A stretch of 64,000 nt of DNA from Spartobacteria bacterium (lineage in GTDB: Bacteria; Verrucomicrobiota; Verrucomicrobiia; Chthoniobacterales; UBA6821), in assembly GCA_947487385.1 (NCBI GenBank), contig CANKWU010000008.1:33974-97973 (forward strand). The letters run 5' to 3'. Below are positions 53,582 to 61,807 of this stretch, piece after piece (position 1 is the stretch's first letter; each line of letters opens with the position of its first letter). The notes under the pieces were generated by a model. That model was given only the letters and a program-made list of their open reading frames with translations. It did not search any database and was not told the origin of the DNA. Position numbers and translations under genes: made by a program.

Positions 53582-53600
53582 GAGACTGAGACCCAGTCGC
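53582..53600. promoter_or_regulatory. Fur-box-like operator 1 before the TonB-dependent receptor
   Basis: GAGACT GAGACC C AGTCGC forms the three-hexamer Fur array. It lies 18 bp upstream of the receptor ATG, a position fitting repression. The extended sequence AGTCGCAA is shared with the exbB box. Confidence 0.78.
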
Positions 53601-53611
53601 AACAAAAAAGG

Positions 53612-53626
53612 TGAGATTGGGTCTCA
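53612..53626. promoter_or_regulatory. Fur-box-like operator 2 before the TonB-dependent receptor
   Basis: TGAGATTGGGTCTCA is a near-perfect palindrome (GAGATT-G-GGTCTC). It sits 11 bp upstream of the first box, so the promoter has tandem sites, as is common for strongly iron-repressed genes. Confidence 0.72.
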
Positions 53627-53663
53627 TTTGTAAGTCATGGCGAACTCCACCCACTCCACCATC

Positions 53664-54368
53664 TCAGCGACCCCGAATGTCGAAGTTGTAGGGAATGACC
53701 ACGGTGTCAGGCAGTGGCACTCCGAGGAGGCACTTGGGGAAGTAGGTGGACTCGCGAGCCGCACGAACCGCGGCAGAATCAAGGACAGGGTTTCCGCTGG
53801 AGGAGGAAACGGACGCAGCAGTTGCCTGGCCAAGGGCGTTGACCTGCACGGTTACCATGACACGACCGAGCTTGCGCGCCGCCAGCGCAGAGGAAGGATA
53901 GGAGGGGGTGACACGGTTCCTCCAAGAGGCATGGGTGCGATCCTGACTTGTACTTCTTGTCGAGCGGGTAGCAGCAGTAACAGCATTCCCTACGCCTTCG
54001 TTCGATGCCTTTAGTGGTGGACTGGAACGAGGTTTGGGTGTGGAAGATGATTTCGCCTGAGGTGTAGCCTGGGGCGTGGGTAAAGGAGTTGGCGAAGGCG
54101 TTGATTGGAGGACTGGAGCTAATAGCGGATCGGGAACGGCCTCCTCCGGTTCTTTAACTTGCTCTGGCTGGGGCTGTTCTTTGATCGGTTGTTCTACCTT
54201 CTTCACGGGGGTCGACTCGGCAGGAATCTGCTCCTCGGTGATCTCGATCTCGGCGGAGGGTGGCTCCTGCGTGCTGATCACGGGTGTTGGCATGCTTGCC
54301 CATGCCCAGAGGATCGCCCAGTGGATCAAGAGGGCTGCAAGAAAACAGACCGGAAACACCCGGTTCAT
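53664..54368 (-). CDS. tonB: Energy transducer TonB
   Basis: A 234-residue TonB. One N-terminal membrane anchor (VCFLAALLIHWAILWAW with the conserved His) is followed by a long Pro/Glu/Lys then Pro/Ser/Thr-rich periplasmic spacer and a C-terminal domain with SYPSSALAARKLGRVMVTVQV. It couples the proton-motive force to the receptor. It overlaps exbD by 4 bp. Confidence 0.92.
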   Translation of the reverse strand: MNRVFPVCFLAALLIHWAILWAWASMPTPVISTQEPPSAEIEITEEQIPAESTPVKKVEQPIKEQPQPEQVKEPEEAVPDPLLAPVLQSTPSPTPLPTPQATPQAKSSSTPKPRSSPPLKASNEGVGNAVTAATRSTRSTSQDRTHASWRNRVTPSYPSSALAARKLGRVMVTVQVNALGQATAASVSSSSGNPVLDSAAVRAARESTYFPKCLLGVPLPDTVVIPYNFDIRGR

Positions 54369-54823
54369 TTCTTAGTCTTCATCGACCCGGCAGCTGGTGT
54401 GTCGGACGCGCCTTGTACTTTCGTTTGAATGGCAATCCTACGGATGCCGAGTCGCCTAGCTGTGTCGAGCACGAGGACGGCCGTACCGAAACTTGAATCG
54501 GTGTCTCCGCTAATCAGTAGCCTGGGATCGGGATCTGCCGACTGGAGATCCCGCAGAGCCGCCTCCAAAGCCGAGGAAGGGATGGTCTGGCGATCTACCG
54601 CGATTTCTCCGCCACGAGTGAGGGTGACGAAGTGGGTCTCACCGCGGTCCTGCGGTTGAGCGGTGGTGGCTCCCGGAAGGTTCACCGGGATCCCCTTGTT
54701 CTTCACCATGGAGAGTGAAACCATGACGAAGGTCGCCAGCAGGAAGAACATGATATCGATCAGTGGGATGATCTCGATGCGGGCCCTCTTACGGGACCCA
54801 GGAGATGGAATGGAGACCGGCAT
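54365..54823 (-). CDS. exbD: Biopolymer transport protein ExbD
   Basis: A 152-residue ExbD/TolR protein with the family core IEIIPLIDIMFFLLATFVMVS, where the membrane Asp carries protons. The periplasmic part follows. ATG at 54823 lies 10 bp after the exbB stop; a TTG at 54847 would extend the protein into exbB. Operon order exbB-exbD-tonB. Confidence 0.92.
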   Translation of the reverse strand: MPVSIPSPGSRKRARIEIIPLIDIMFFLLATFVMVSLSMVKNKGIPVNLPGATTAQPQDRGETHFVTLTRGGEIAVDRQTIPSSALEAALRDLQSADPDPRLLISGDTDSSFGTAVLVLDTARRLGIRRIAIQTKVQGASDTPAAGSMKTKK

Positions 54824-54833
54824 ATCCGTGGTC

Positions 54834-55451
54834 CTACTCGCGGCCAAGGGAGCTGCGGCGAATCAATAAGATCTCAAGCCTGTTTCCCGCTTCTTCCAGC
54901 TCAGTGCGGGCTTCCTCCATACGGGCGTTGAGATAATTGAAGGGAAGCAGCGCCATGATGGCTACGAGCAGGCCGAAGGCCGTCGCAATGAGGGCTTCGG
55001 CGATACCGCCTGTGATTGCGGCAGGCGCGTCGAGTTCTCCAGCTATCAGTCCGAAACTACGGATCATCCCCATCACAGTGCCAAGCAGTCCAAGCAATGG
55101 GGCAATGGTGATCGCAGTATCGAGAAGAGGAAGGCCTCGATTGAATTTTTTCAATTCGCGCGAACTGGCAGTTAGCAGAGCCGAGGTGTAGCTGGTGTCG
55201 CGTTCGCGAAGTGCCGCAGTGATCACAGAGGCCACAGAGTCACTGGATTTTTCGCCAGCTCTGATGGCCTCATCCGGGCAACCATGCTCCACGCTGGCAA
55301 AAATTTCCCGCACGGTCTGTGGCGAGCGATCACGGTGGTAACGGATCAGAAAGATCATGCGTTCGATGATGGTTGTCATCACAAGCAGGGAAACAATGAG
55401 GATGGGGACCATGATGGGCCCTCCTTTAAGAAAAATACTGAGTGAATTCAT
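54834..55451 (-). CDS. exbB: Biopolymer transport protein ExbB (MotA/TolQ family)
   Basis: A 205-residue protein with three membrane segments and the family signature TAIGPLLGLLGTVMGMI-like block (TITIAPLLGLLGTVMGMIRSF), then IAEALIATAFGLLVAIMALLPFN. With ExbD it forms the proton channel energising TonB. A Fur-type box lies about 63 bp upstream of the ATG. Confidence 0.94.
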   Translation of the reverse strand: MNSLSIFLKGGPIMVPILIVSLLVMTTIIERMIFLIRYHRDRSPQTVREIFASVEHGCPDEAIRAGEKSSDSVASVITAALRERDTSYTSALLTASSRELKKFNRGLPLLDTAITIAPLLGLLGTVMGMIRSFGLIAGELDAPAAITGGIAEALIATAFGLLVAIMALLPFNYLNARMEEARTELEEAGNRLEILLIRRSSLGRE

Positions 55452-55513
55452 AGACAGGGATGTTGGTGTGATGAAAAATCTGTTCGCCGATGTTGAGGCA
55501 TGAAAGTGTGATT

Positions 55514-55532
55514 GAGATTGAGATCCAGTCGC
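55514..55532. promoter_or_regulatory. Fur-box-like operator before exbB-exbD-tonB
   Basis: GAGATT GAGATC C AGTCGC repeats the three-hexamer layout of the receptor and feoAB boxes. The flanking CAAGAA is similar to the receptor box flank. It lies in the 152-bp gap between nadE and exbB. Confidence 0.78.
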
Positions 55533-55603
55533 AAGAAGAAACTTGTCGATCTTATGCAGTGCTGCCGTCCCGAGAGAGGAAGAGACTATCTCCCGTCTCC
55601 GTG

Positions 55604-57232
55604 TTAAGGGGTGTAACGCTGGGCGAGTGGAAGTCGACGGCCCATACCGAAAGCGCGGCCAGTCACCTTGAGACCGGGGGCTGCTTGCTCACGCTTGTAT
55701 TCATTGCGATCCACCATTCCCGTAATCCGACGAACCAAGGCCTCATCATACCCGCGCGATACGATCTCACGAATGGGCAGATTCTCCTCCACGTAGAGAG
55801 CGAGAATAGCATCGAGCAGATCGTACGGGGGCAGGCTATCCTGATCAGTCTGATCCGGACGCAGTTCGGCGCTTGGTGGCTTCGTGATGGTCGCGGCGGG
55901 AATAACCTCCTTTCCCCTGTTAATCCAGCGCGCCAGCTCGTAGACCAGCGTCTTAGGCAGGTCAGAAATAACTGCCAAACCGCCACACATATCGCCGTAG
56001 AGGGTGCAATAGCCCACGGCCAGCTCACTCTTGTTCCCGGTGGTCAGCAGAAGGCTGCCAAATTTGTTGGAGAGAGCCATCATCGTGACCCCACGCAGAC
56101 GGGCCTGCAGATTCTCCTCGGTGGCATCCTCGGGCCGGTCTTCGAAGATCTCACGCAAGCCGGCCTTCATCACCTCGTAGGAATTTGTTATTGGAATGTT
56201 AAGGCACTTGATACCAAGGGTTTCTGCAAGCGCAAAAGCATCTTTTATACTCCCTTCGGAGGAATAGGGGCCGGGCATGGCCGCACCGGTGACATTTTCC
56301 TTTCCAAGAGCTTCCACGGCCAGGACGGCCGTCAGAGCGGAATCAATCCCTCCGCTCAGTCCCAGAACCGCACTCTTAAATCCGCATTTGCGGAAATAAT
56401 CACGCAGACCTAGCACGAGTGCCCTGTATAGCTCGCCGAGTTGATCGCGGCTATCGCCGTGGAACGCATCCGTAGGTTCCTCAATAACAAGAAGTTGCTC
56501 ACCGAATCCCAACATCTCCTGAACACGCTCGCCTCTGGCAGAGAAGACCGACGAATGCCCGTCGAAGACCAGCTGATCATTCCCACCCACCGAATTACAA
56601 TAATAGATGGGTAACCCAAATCGCTTGGCCTGAGCATGTAACATCTGAAGCCGGCGAGTCGGTTTTCCATATTGATAGGGTGAGGCGCTCAGGTTGATCA
56701 GGATCTCGGCCCCCCCATTCACCAAATCGGCGGGGGGATCAACGCGGTAAAGTGGTCCGGGTAAGAACTCTTGGGTCCAGAGATCCTCGCAGATCGTGAT
56801 GCCGACTTTTTTCCCTGCAACCTCGATTGGTGCAGAAACCTGGCCTGGCTCAAAGTAGCGGGCCTCATCAAAGACATCATAAGTGGGAAGCAGCCTCTTG
56901 TGGATGATCACGGGCTCGGCTCCTTTACACAAAAGCGCAGCGGCGTTGTGAAACGGCTTCCCCTGGCCGCTCAGATTCCGATTAATGAATCCCACGAGAA
57001 GCGGTACCTCACCGATGGCCGCCTGGATCCCGGCAAGCGTTTCCAGATTCCGCTCTACGAACTCCCCGGCAAAAATCAAGTCTAGTGGAGGATAGCCCGT
57101 GATCGAGAGCTCGGGCGTCACCACCAGATCGGCACCCTGGTCGACCAGCTCATGATAGGCAGCCAGGATCCGCGCGGAGTTTCCGGCGAAATCACCGACT
57201 GTCGTGTTGATCTGGGCGATGCCAACCTTCAT
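55604..57232 (-). CDS. nadE: Glutamine-dependent NAD+ synthetase
   Basis: A 542-residue two-domain enzyme for the last step of NAD synthesis. The N-terminal nitrilase-fold glutaminase has the Glu-Lys-Cys triad in VTPELSITGYPP, HKRLLPTYDVFDE and GITICEDLW. The synthetase domain has the ATP loop LGLSGGIDSALTA and TTGNKSELAVGYCTLYGDM. ATG at 57232 gives MKVGIAQINTTVGDF, the normal start. It ends 152 bp before the exbB start. Confidence 0.96.
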   Translation of the reverse strand: MKVGIAQINTTVGDFAGNSARILAAYHELVDQGADLVVTPELSITGYPPLDLIFAGEFVERNLETLAGIQAAIGEVPLLVGFINRNLSGQGKPFHNAAALLCKGAEPVIIHKRLLPTYDVFDEARYFEPGQVSAPIEVAGKKVGITICEDLWTQEFLPGPLYRVDPPADLVNGGAEILINLSASPYQYGKPTRRLQMLHAQAKRFGLPIYYCNSVGGNDQLVFDGHSSVFSARGERVQEMLGFGEQLLVIEEPTDAFHGDSRDQLGELYRALVLGLRDYFRKCGFKSAVLGLSGGIDSALTAVLAVEALGKENVTGAAMPGPYSSEGSIKDAFALAETLGIKCLNIPITNSYEVMKAGLREIFEDRPEDATEENLQARLRGVTMMALSNKFGSLLLTTGNKSELAVGYCTLYGDMCGGLAVISDLPKTLVYELARWINRGKEVIPAATITKPPSAELRPDQTDQDSLPPYDLLDAILALYVEENLPIREIVSRGYDEALVRRITGMVDRNEYKREQAAPGLKVTGRAFGMGRRLPLAQRYTP

Positions 57233-57242
57233 GGATTCGACT

Positions 57243-57926
57243 CTACCAGAATCCCCACTGGCGTGTGGCACAAATGTAGAAACCCAGCCCCAAGTTTGCC
57301 ACCGCATGGGCTGTGACACAGGCGGCGAGACTCTTCGTGCGGGTGGCCACAAGGTTGAACAGTACTCCGGTCAAGAAGGCGGCGGGCCAGTCAGCCGGGG
57401 AATGTACCAAGGTGAAGGCAACCGCCACTGCCCAGAAACTGAAGCGGGAACTGCTCCCGAAGGGCAGCTTCGTGAAATCCTCATTGACCAGGTAGCGCAG
57501 CAAAAAGCCGCGCCAGAACAATTCTTCTACCAATGGCACCACCAGCACAAGCCGTGCAAATCGGGCTACTAGCATCCATGGGGTCAGGTCAGCAACGACT
57601 CCAGGGTCGAATCCATCCATCCGTCTCGGCTGATGGAAAAGCTCCTGCGGCGCGACCCAGAGTCCAAGCACCAAAAGACCTATTACCGTACCGATCAGGA
57701 GTTTCCCACCTGTGGTTCCGCTGAAATCATAGTTCTTCCAAAACCAGAGCACTGCCACAGCGCAGACGCTGCTTTGGATCGGATAGATCCAGTACATCGG
57801 GTCAAGAACCACTCCACAGAATGAGGTAATCCCCGCCGCCTTGGCGGCAGAAACAGCAGCCAACCCGACCATGAAAAGCACAAAGGGGAGCGTGTAAGCG
57901 AGCAGGTCGCGACTTGGCTTGAACAT
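57243..57926 (-). CDS. CPBP (CAAX/Abi) family intramembrane metalloprotease
   Basis: A 227-residue membrane protein with six to seven helices and the CPBP motifs: VPLVEELFWRGFLLRYL (EExxxR), AFTLVHSPADWPAAFLTG (FxxxH) and CVTAHAVANLGLGF (HxxxN). Some close relatives are annotated as CAAX prenyl protease-related proteins. Substrate unknown. The start at ATG 57926 follows a GAAGG Shine-Dalgarno and an exact tandem repeat of CTATCTTCCAACTC. It is 10 bp from nadE on the same strand. Confidence 0.82.
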   Translation of the reverse strand: MFKPSRDLLAYTLPFVLFMVGLAAVSAAKAAGITSFCGVVLDPMYWIYPIQSSVCAVAVLWFWKNYDFSGTTGGKLLIGTVIGLLVLGLWVAPQELFHQPRRMDGFDPGVVADLTPWMLVARFARLVLVVPLVEELFWRGFLLRYLVNEDFTKLPFGSSSRFSFWAVAVAFTLVHSPADWPAAFLTGVLFNLVATRTKSLAACVTAHAVANLGLGFYICATRQWGFW

Positions 57927-57952
57927 CCTTCTTGCATAACTGCTGTGATCGA

Positions 57953-57980
57953 GAGTTGGAAGATAGGAGTTGGAAGATAG
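57953..57980. repeat. Exact 14-bp tandem repeat (two units)
   Basis: GAGTTGGAAGATAG occurs twice in direct succession in the 82-bp gap between the divergent CPBP protease and nfo genes. On the protease-gene strand it is a CT-rich word, in keeping with other leaders in the window. Confidence 0.85.
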
Positions 57981-58008
57981 GGGGGGTGGCTCGTTAGGAT
58001 CCACAACG

Positions 58009-58884
58009 ATGCCATCCAAAAAACCCTCCGACTCCTTACCTCTGCTAGGTTCGCATGTGCCGACGATCGGCGGAGTTGCGACAGCTATCGACCGTGGTGT
58101 CGGCATAGGCTGCACGGCCATGCAGATCTTCGTGAAAAACAACATGCAGTGGTTTGCCAAGCCCCTGCCTGAGGCGGATGTGAAGGCTTTCACTGATCAT
58201 CCGCTGCGGGGGGGGATGAAAGCCGTGGTAGCACATGCTGGCTACCTGATCAACCTCGGGGTCGAGGGAACCGAGAATCATGAGAAATCTCTGCGCTCCC
58301 TATCCGACGAGATGCTTCGCTGTGAGCAACTCGGCATCCGCGCTCTTGTTCTCCATCCCGGATCCCATCTCGGCGCGGGCATCGAGGCCGGCGTCGCCTG
58401 TGTTATTCGCAATCTTGACAGGTTGCACGCCGAGCACCCGGATCTGAAGGTGCGCATCACTTTGGAAACAACAGCCGGTCAAGGCGCCTGCCTCGGAGCG
58501 CGCTTCGAGGAAATCGCAGCCATCCTATCGGGCGTGAAGCATCGCAACCGCCTGGCGGTCTGTCTCGACACAGCCCATGTTTTCGCCGCCGGATACGATC
58601 TCTCGGCGCAAAACGGCGCAGAGACGACCTTCGCGGAGTTCGATCGGGTGATTGGGATGAAACATCTCACTCTGCTCCATATTAATGACTCGAAGGCCGC
58701 GCTAGGCTCGCGAGTCGACCGGCATGACAATCTCGGCAAAGGAAAGATCGGCCTTGAGGCCTTCCGCTGGGTCATGCGCGCCAAGGAACTTGCGGCGATC
58801 CCGAAGATCCTCGAAACCCCCAAGGGGAAAGACCTTGCCGAGGACGTGGAGGCGATGGCCCTGCTCCGGAGTTTTCTGGAATAA
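58009..58884 (+). CDS. nfo: Endonuclease IV
   Basis: A 291-residue AP endonuclease with TIM-barrel fold that cuts abasic sites in base-excision repair. Zinc ligands lie in VVAHAGYLINLG, LVLHPGSHLGAG, LETTAGQG, CLDTAHVFAAGYD and LLHINDSKAALGSRVDRHDN. ATG at 58009 is the family start. Divergent from the CPBP protease gene. Confidence 0.95.
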   Translation: MPSKKPSDSLPLLGSHVPTIGGVATAIDRGVGIGCTAMQIFVKNNMQWFAKPLPEADVKAFTDHPLRGGMKAVVAHAGYLINLGVEGTENHEKSLRSLSDEMLRCEQLGIRALVLHPGSHLGAGIEAGVACVIRNLDRLHAEHPDLKVRITLETTAGQGACLGARFEEIAAILSGVKHRNRLAVCLDTAHVFAAGYDLSAQNGAETTFAEFDRVIGMKHLTLLHINDSKAALGSRVDRHDNLGKGKIGLEAFRWVMRAKELAAIPKILETPKGKDLAEDVEAMALLRSFLE

Positions 58885-58892
58885 CCGATTGA

Positions 58893-59036
58893 CTCGCGCA
58901 AAGGCGCAAAGACGCAGAGGTAATGATGTGGGAGATTCGTTAAGGATCGAAAAATCCTGTGCCGTGGATTCCCCCTCTCTTTATTTCAAATTTCCATGTT
59001 TCGCTCTTTCTCCGAGCCTCTGCGCCTCTGCGGGAT
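58893..59036. repeat. Inverted-repeat element, copy 2
   Basis: The left arm (58893-58919) and right arm (59010-59036) are inverted copies with about 20 of 27 matches; core GCGCAAAGACGCAGAG. The arms resemble those of the 17948-18103 element (CGCAGAGACGCAG core), and the size is similar (about 144 versus 156 bp). It fills the nfo to PUR-alpha gap, starting 8 bp after the nfo stop. Confidence 0.7.
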
Positions 59037-59098
59037 AATTACCGCTTCTGACAATCCGTTTGATTTTACAAGTTGCCGATCTTAGAACTGATGACTCC

Positions 59099-59353
59099 AT
59101 GTACGAAGAAGAGAACTCCGCCTACTCTGGCGCCTACCGCCAGTATGCCCAGGACAATGTCCTCGAGAGTCGCGAGCTTCAGGTGGAGCGGAAGTTCTTC
59201 CGCCTTGAGGTCCGTGAGAATGATCGTGGCCGCTTCCTCCGCATCACCGAAGAAAATCAAGGGCGGCGCAATACCGTGATCGTCCCCGACTCCGGCTTCG
59301 GCGATTTTGCGAAGGCGGTCAGCGAAATCCTGGCATCTCAGGCCCAGTCCTAA
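59099..59353 (+). CDS. PUR-alpha/DUF3276-like nucleic-acid-binding protein
   Basis: An 84-residue protein with one PUR repeat: VLESRELQVERKFFRLEVRE then GRFLRITEENQGRRNTVIVP and an amphipathic helix (FGDFAKAVSEIL). Such proteins in Bacteroidetes and spirochaetes bind single-stranded nucleic acid. ATG at 59099 is preferred because the upstream extension has no family similarity and overlaps the repeat element's edge. Confidence 0.82.
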   Translation: MYEEENSAYSGAYRQYAQDNVLESRELQVERKFFRLEVRENDRGRFLRITEENQGRRNTVIVPDSGFGDFAKAVSEILASQAQS

Positions 59354-59392
59354 ACATTCTTAGGAAGCTCTTCGTATCCGGGGAAATAAGGG

Positions 59393-59905
59393 ATGAGGGA
59401 CACGACGGAAACCGAGCGCCTTTGCAGTGGCTGCGGCATGTGCTGTGACGGCGTGCTCTTTCACACGGTCGAACTCCAGACGGGAGACCAGCCTAGGAAA
59501 CTTTCCGCGTTAGGACTGAAGATTCGCAAGCAGAAGGGGGTCGAATTTTTCCTCCAGCCCTGCTCGGCCCATCGTGAAGTGTCAGGAAAATGCTCCTGCC
59601 TAATCTACGAGGATCGTCCGGCCCGCTGCCGGGCCTTTGACTGCCGTCAGCTCCGCGGAGTTCTCTCGGGCGAAGTCACCGAGGAGGTTGCACTGGAAAA
59701 AATCCGCGCGGCTCGTGAGAAGGTATCACAGGTCACGGTTATCATGGGTCAGATCGCCGAGACGAACCCCAACCGCTCGCTCACTCATCGCGTGGCAAAT
59801 GCACTCACTCTTCCGAAGGGTGCCGATCAGACACCGCTTCATGATGAACTCAAGATCGCCATGGAGGATCTGGAGGCCTTGCTCGTGAAAGACTTCCGCG
59901 TCTAG
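59393..59905 (+). CDS. YkgJ-family cysteine-cluster protein
   Basis: A 170-residue protein with the YkgJ/UPF0153 Cys pattern: RLCSGCGMCCDGVLFHTVEL at the start and later PCSAH, CSCLIYEDRPARCRAFDCRQL. The cysteines probably bind zinc or an Fe-S cluster. Function unknown. A purine-rich GGGG..AAGGG precedes the ATG. The GT9 gene follows after 27 bp. Confidence 0.85.
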   Translation: MRDTTETERLCSGCGMCCDGVLFHTVELQTGDQPRKLSALGLKIRKQKGVEFFLQPCSAHREVSGKCSCLIYEDRPARCRAFDCRQLRGVLSGEVTEEVALEKIRAAREKVSQVTVIMGQIAETNPNRSLTHRVANALTLPKGADQTPLHDELKIAMEDLEALLVKDFRV

Positions 59906-59932
59906 TTTGGCTAAATCTCGCCTTCGGCGTCC

Positions 59933-60958
59933 GTGAATACTCCCCTTCAGATCCTAGTCATCCGGCGCGATAACATCGGCGATCTGCTCTGTACTACCCC
60001 CCTGCTTCATGGGCTGCGCAGAAAGTATCCCGATGCTCGGATCTCGGTTCTGGCCAGCAGTTACAATGTGGATGTCCTGGATGGAAATCCCGATGTGGAT
60101 GAGACACTAGTTTTTCTTAAGAAGAATCAAAAGAGCCATGGATACGGAAGGCTAGGGATGCTCTGGAACCGCTGGCGACTTCTCCGCACGATTCGCAAGC
60201 GCCGCTTCGATCATATCATCTTGGCAAACGGAGGCTGGCGCTACGCCCACACGCTCGCAGGGAAACAACTGATCGGGTTTTGCGAACCCGGGGAGCCAGC
60301 CCATCGTCAGCCCGATGTTTTGGCTCCGGATCACAACGGCTTCGAGGAGCATGAGGTTTCCAAGATGGCAAGACTCGGAACCCCACTTGGCATTGAAGAG
60401 GCTCTGGGTGCCACGAAGCTCTTTCCCTCCGCCGATCTTGTCAGGAAGGGAATCGCCCGGCTTGGCTCATTGGGCTGGGATCCGAAAAGGCCATCCGTGG
60501 CGCTTCACATCAGCTCGCGTAAGCCAGACCAGCGGTGGCCGGAGGGTTCGTTCGTCGAACTTGCCAAGACCCTGACCTCCTCCGGACGTTTCCAGATCCT
60601 CCTATTATGGTCACCCGGTGCCGAGAGTGATCCCATGCATCCCGGTGATGACGGAAAAGCGGAACGCATCCTTGCCCAGCTTCATGGTTTGCCGGCCTTT
60701 CCCTGCCCCACAGCTGAAATCAAGCAACTGGTCGCCTCCGTTTCCCTCGCTGATTACATGATCTGTAGCGACGGAGGGGCGATGCATGTCGCAGCTGCCT
60801 TGAACAAACCGATCGTCTGCTTTTTCGGCACCAGCTTTGTGACAGAATGGCACCCTTGGGATGTGCCCTACAGAGCACTCCAGAAACCTTCCCGAACCGT
60901 AGCCGACATCACAGTCGGGGAGACATTGGCCGCCTTTGCGGAACTGCAGAACAAATAA
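59933..60958 (+). CDS. Glycosyltransferase family 9 (heptosyltransferase type)
   Basis: A 341-residue GT9. VIRRDNIGDLLCTTPLLHGLR is the N-terminal signature and CSDGGAMHVAAALNKPIVCFFG the nucleotide-sugar region. GTG at 59933 is used because the conserved strand begins a few codons later. It probably acts in LPS core synthesis with the GT9 at 31 kb. Confidence 0.87.
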   Translation: MNTPLQILVIRRDNIGDLLCTTPLLHGLRRKYPDARISVLASSYNVDVLDGNPDVDETLVFLKKNQKSHGYGRLGMLWNRWRLLRTIRKRRFDHIILANGGWRYAHTLAGKQLIGFCEPGEPAHRQPDVLAPDHNGFEEHEVSKMARLGTPLGIEEALGATKLFPSADLVRKGIARLGSLGWDPKRPSVALHISSRKPDQRWPEGSFVELAKTLTSSGRFQILLLWSPGAESDPMHPGDDGKAERILAQLHGLPAFPCPTAEIKQLVASVSLADYMICSDGGAMHVAAALNKPIVCFFGTSFVTEWHPWDVPYRALQKPSRTVADITVGETLAAFAELQNK

Positions 60959-61033
60959 TTCTCGCGCGAGTCCTCGCAACTTTCGACGACAGGGCGATCG
61001 ATCCAGTAACTAGCTGATGAACTGTTGGTTGCT

Positions 61034-61783
61034 TCAGTAACTCCTCACGGCGACATAGACCGTCCCGGTGGATTCCCCGCCGCGGATGGGATTCGGAAAA
61101 CCCACGACGGTCGCTTCCACCCGCACGAAAACTTCACGGAGCCTGATGCAGAAGGCTTCGTCCGGAGACTCATCCGACCAGATGGCAAAGACGCCACCAG
61201 GATGAAGATGTTGTCTCAAGGTCTTTAGTCCCTCCACGGTGTAGAAAGCGGCGTGGCGCGGATTGAGCCAATGCTGGGGCGTGTGATCGATGTCTAGGAG
61301 GATGGCATGGAATCTCGCTCCCGGGGATTCTGCATGAAATCCCGTCTGCGGATTCGCTGCGAGCGCAAAGAAATCTCCCTCCACATAGCGTGTCCGCGGA
61401 TCAGCGGAGAGTCCGGCTCCGAGCGGCACCATGGCGTTCTGATGCCACCGGATCACCGGTTCCAAATAATCAATGATGCTGAGCGATCCCACCTTCGGAT
61501 TTCCATTCCCCACATTTCTTAGGGCAGCGGCGGCGGTGTATCCCAGCCCCAGGCCTCCCACAACCACATCCAGTTTTTCCCCCGCTGGGACATCCACGGC
61601 AGCTAGGCCCAAATCGGCCAGCGCCTCTTCAACCACATGAAAGAGACTGCTCATCAGGAACTCCCCATTGAGGATAATCTCGTAGACCACCTCGTTCTCC
61701 AGCATAGGAATTTTGCGCCTCCGCAGAATGAGTGCACCCAGGGGCGTCTCGCAGTAATCGAGCTCCTCAAACGACTTTTCCAT
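61034..61783 (-). CDS. Spermidine-synthase-like SAM-dependent protein
   Basis: A 249-residue Rossmann methyltransferase-fold protein. The SAM/dcSAM loop is VVGGLGLGYTAAAAL, followed by IDYLEPVIRWH and LLDIDHTP in place of the DxxDP motif of polyamine synthases. It lacks the usual N-terminal beta-domain of SpeE, so aminopropyl transfer is unproven. It follows the HEAT-methyltransferase gene by 24 bp. Confidence 0.72.
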   Translation of the reverse strand: MEKSFEELDYCETPLGALILRRRKIPMLENEVVYEIILNGEFLMSSLFHVVEEALADLGLAAVDVPAGEKLDVVVGGLGLGYTAAAALRNVGNGNPKVGSLSIIDYLEPVIRWHQNAMVPLGAGLSADPRTRYVEGDFFALAANPQTGFHAESPGARFHAILLDIDHTPQHWLNPRHAAFYTVEGLKTLRQHLHPGGVFAIWSDESPDEAFCIRLREVFVRVEATVVGFPNPIRGGESTGTVYVAVRSY

Positions 61784-61807
61784 GCTGGTACCGATGGTTC
61801 CTTAGGC

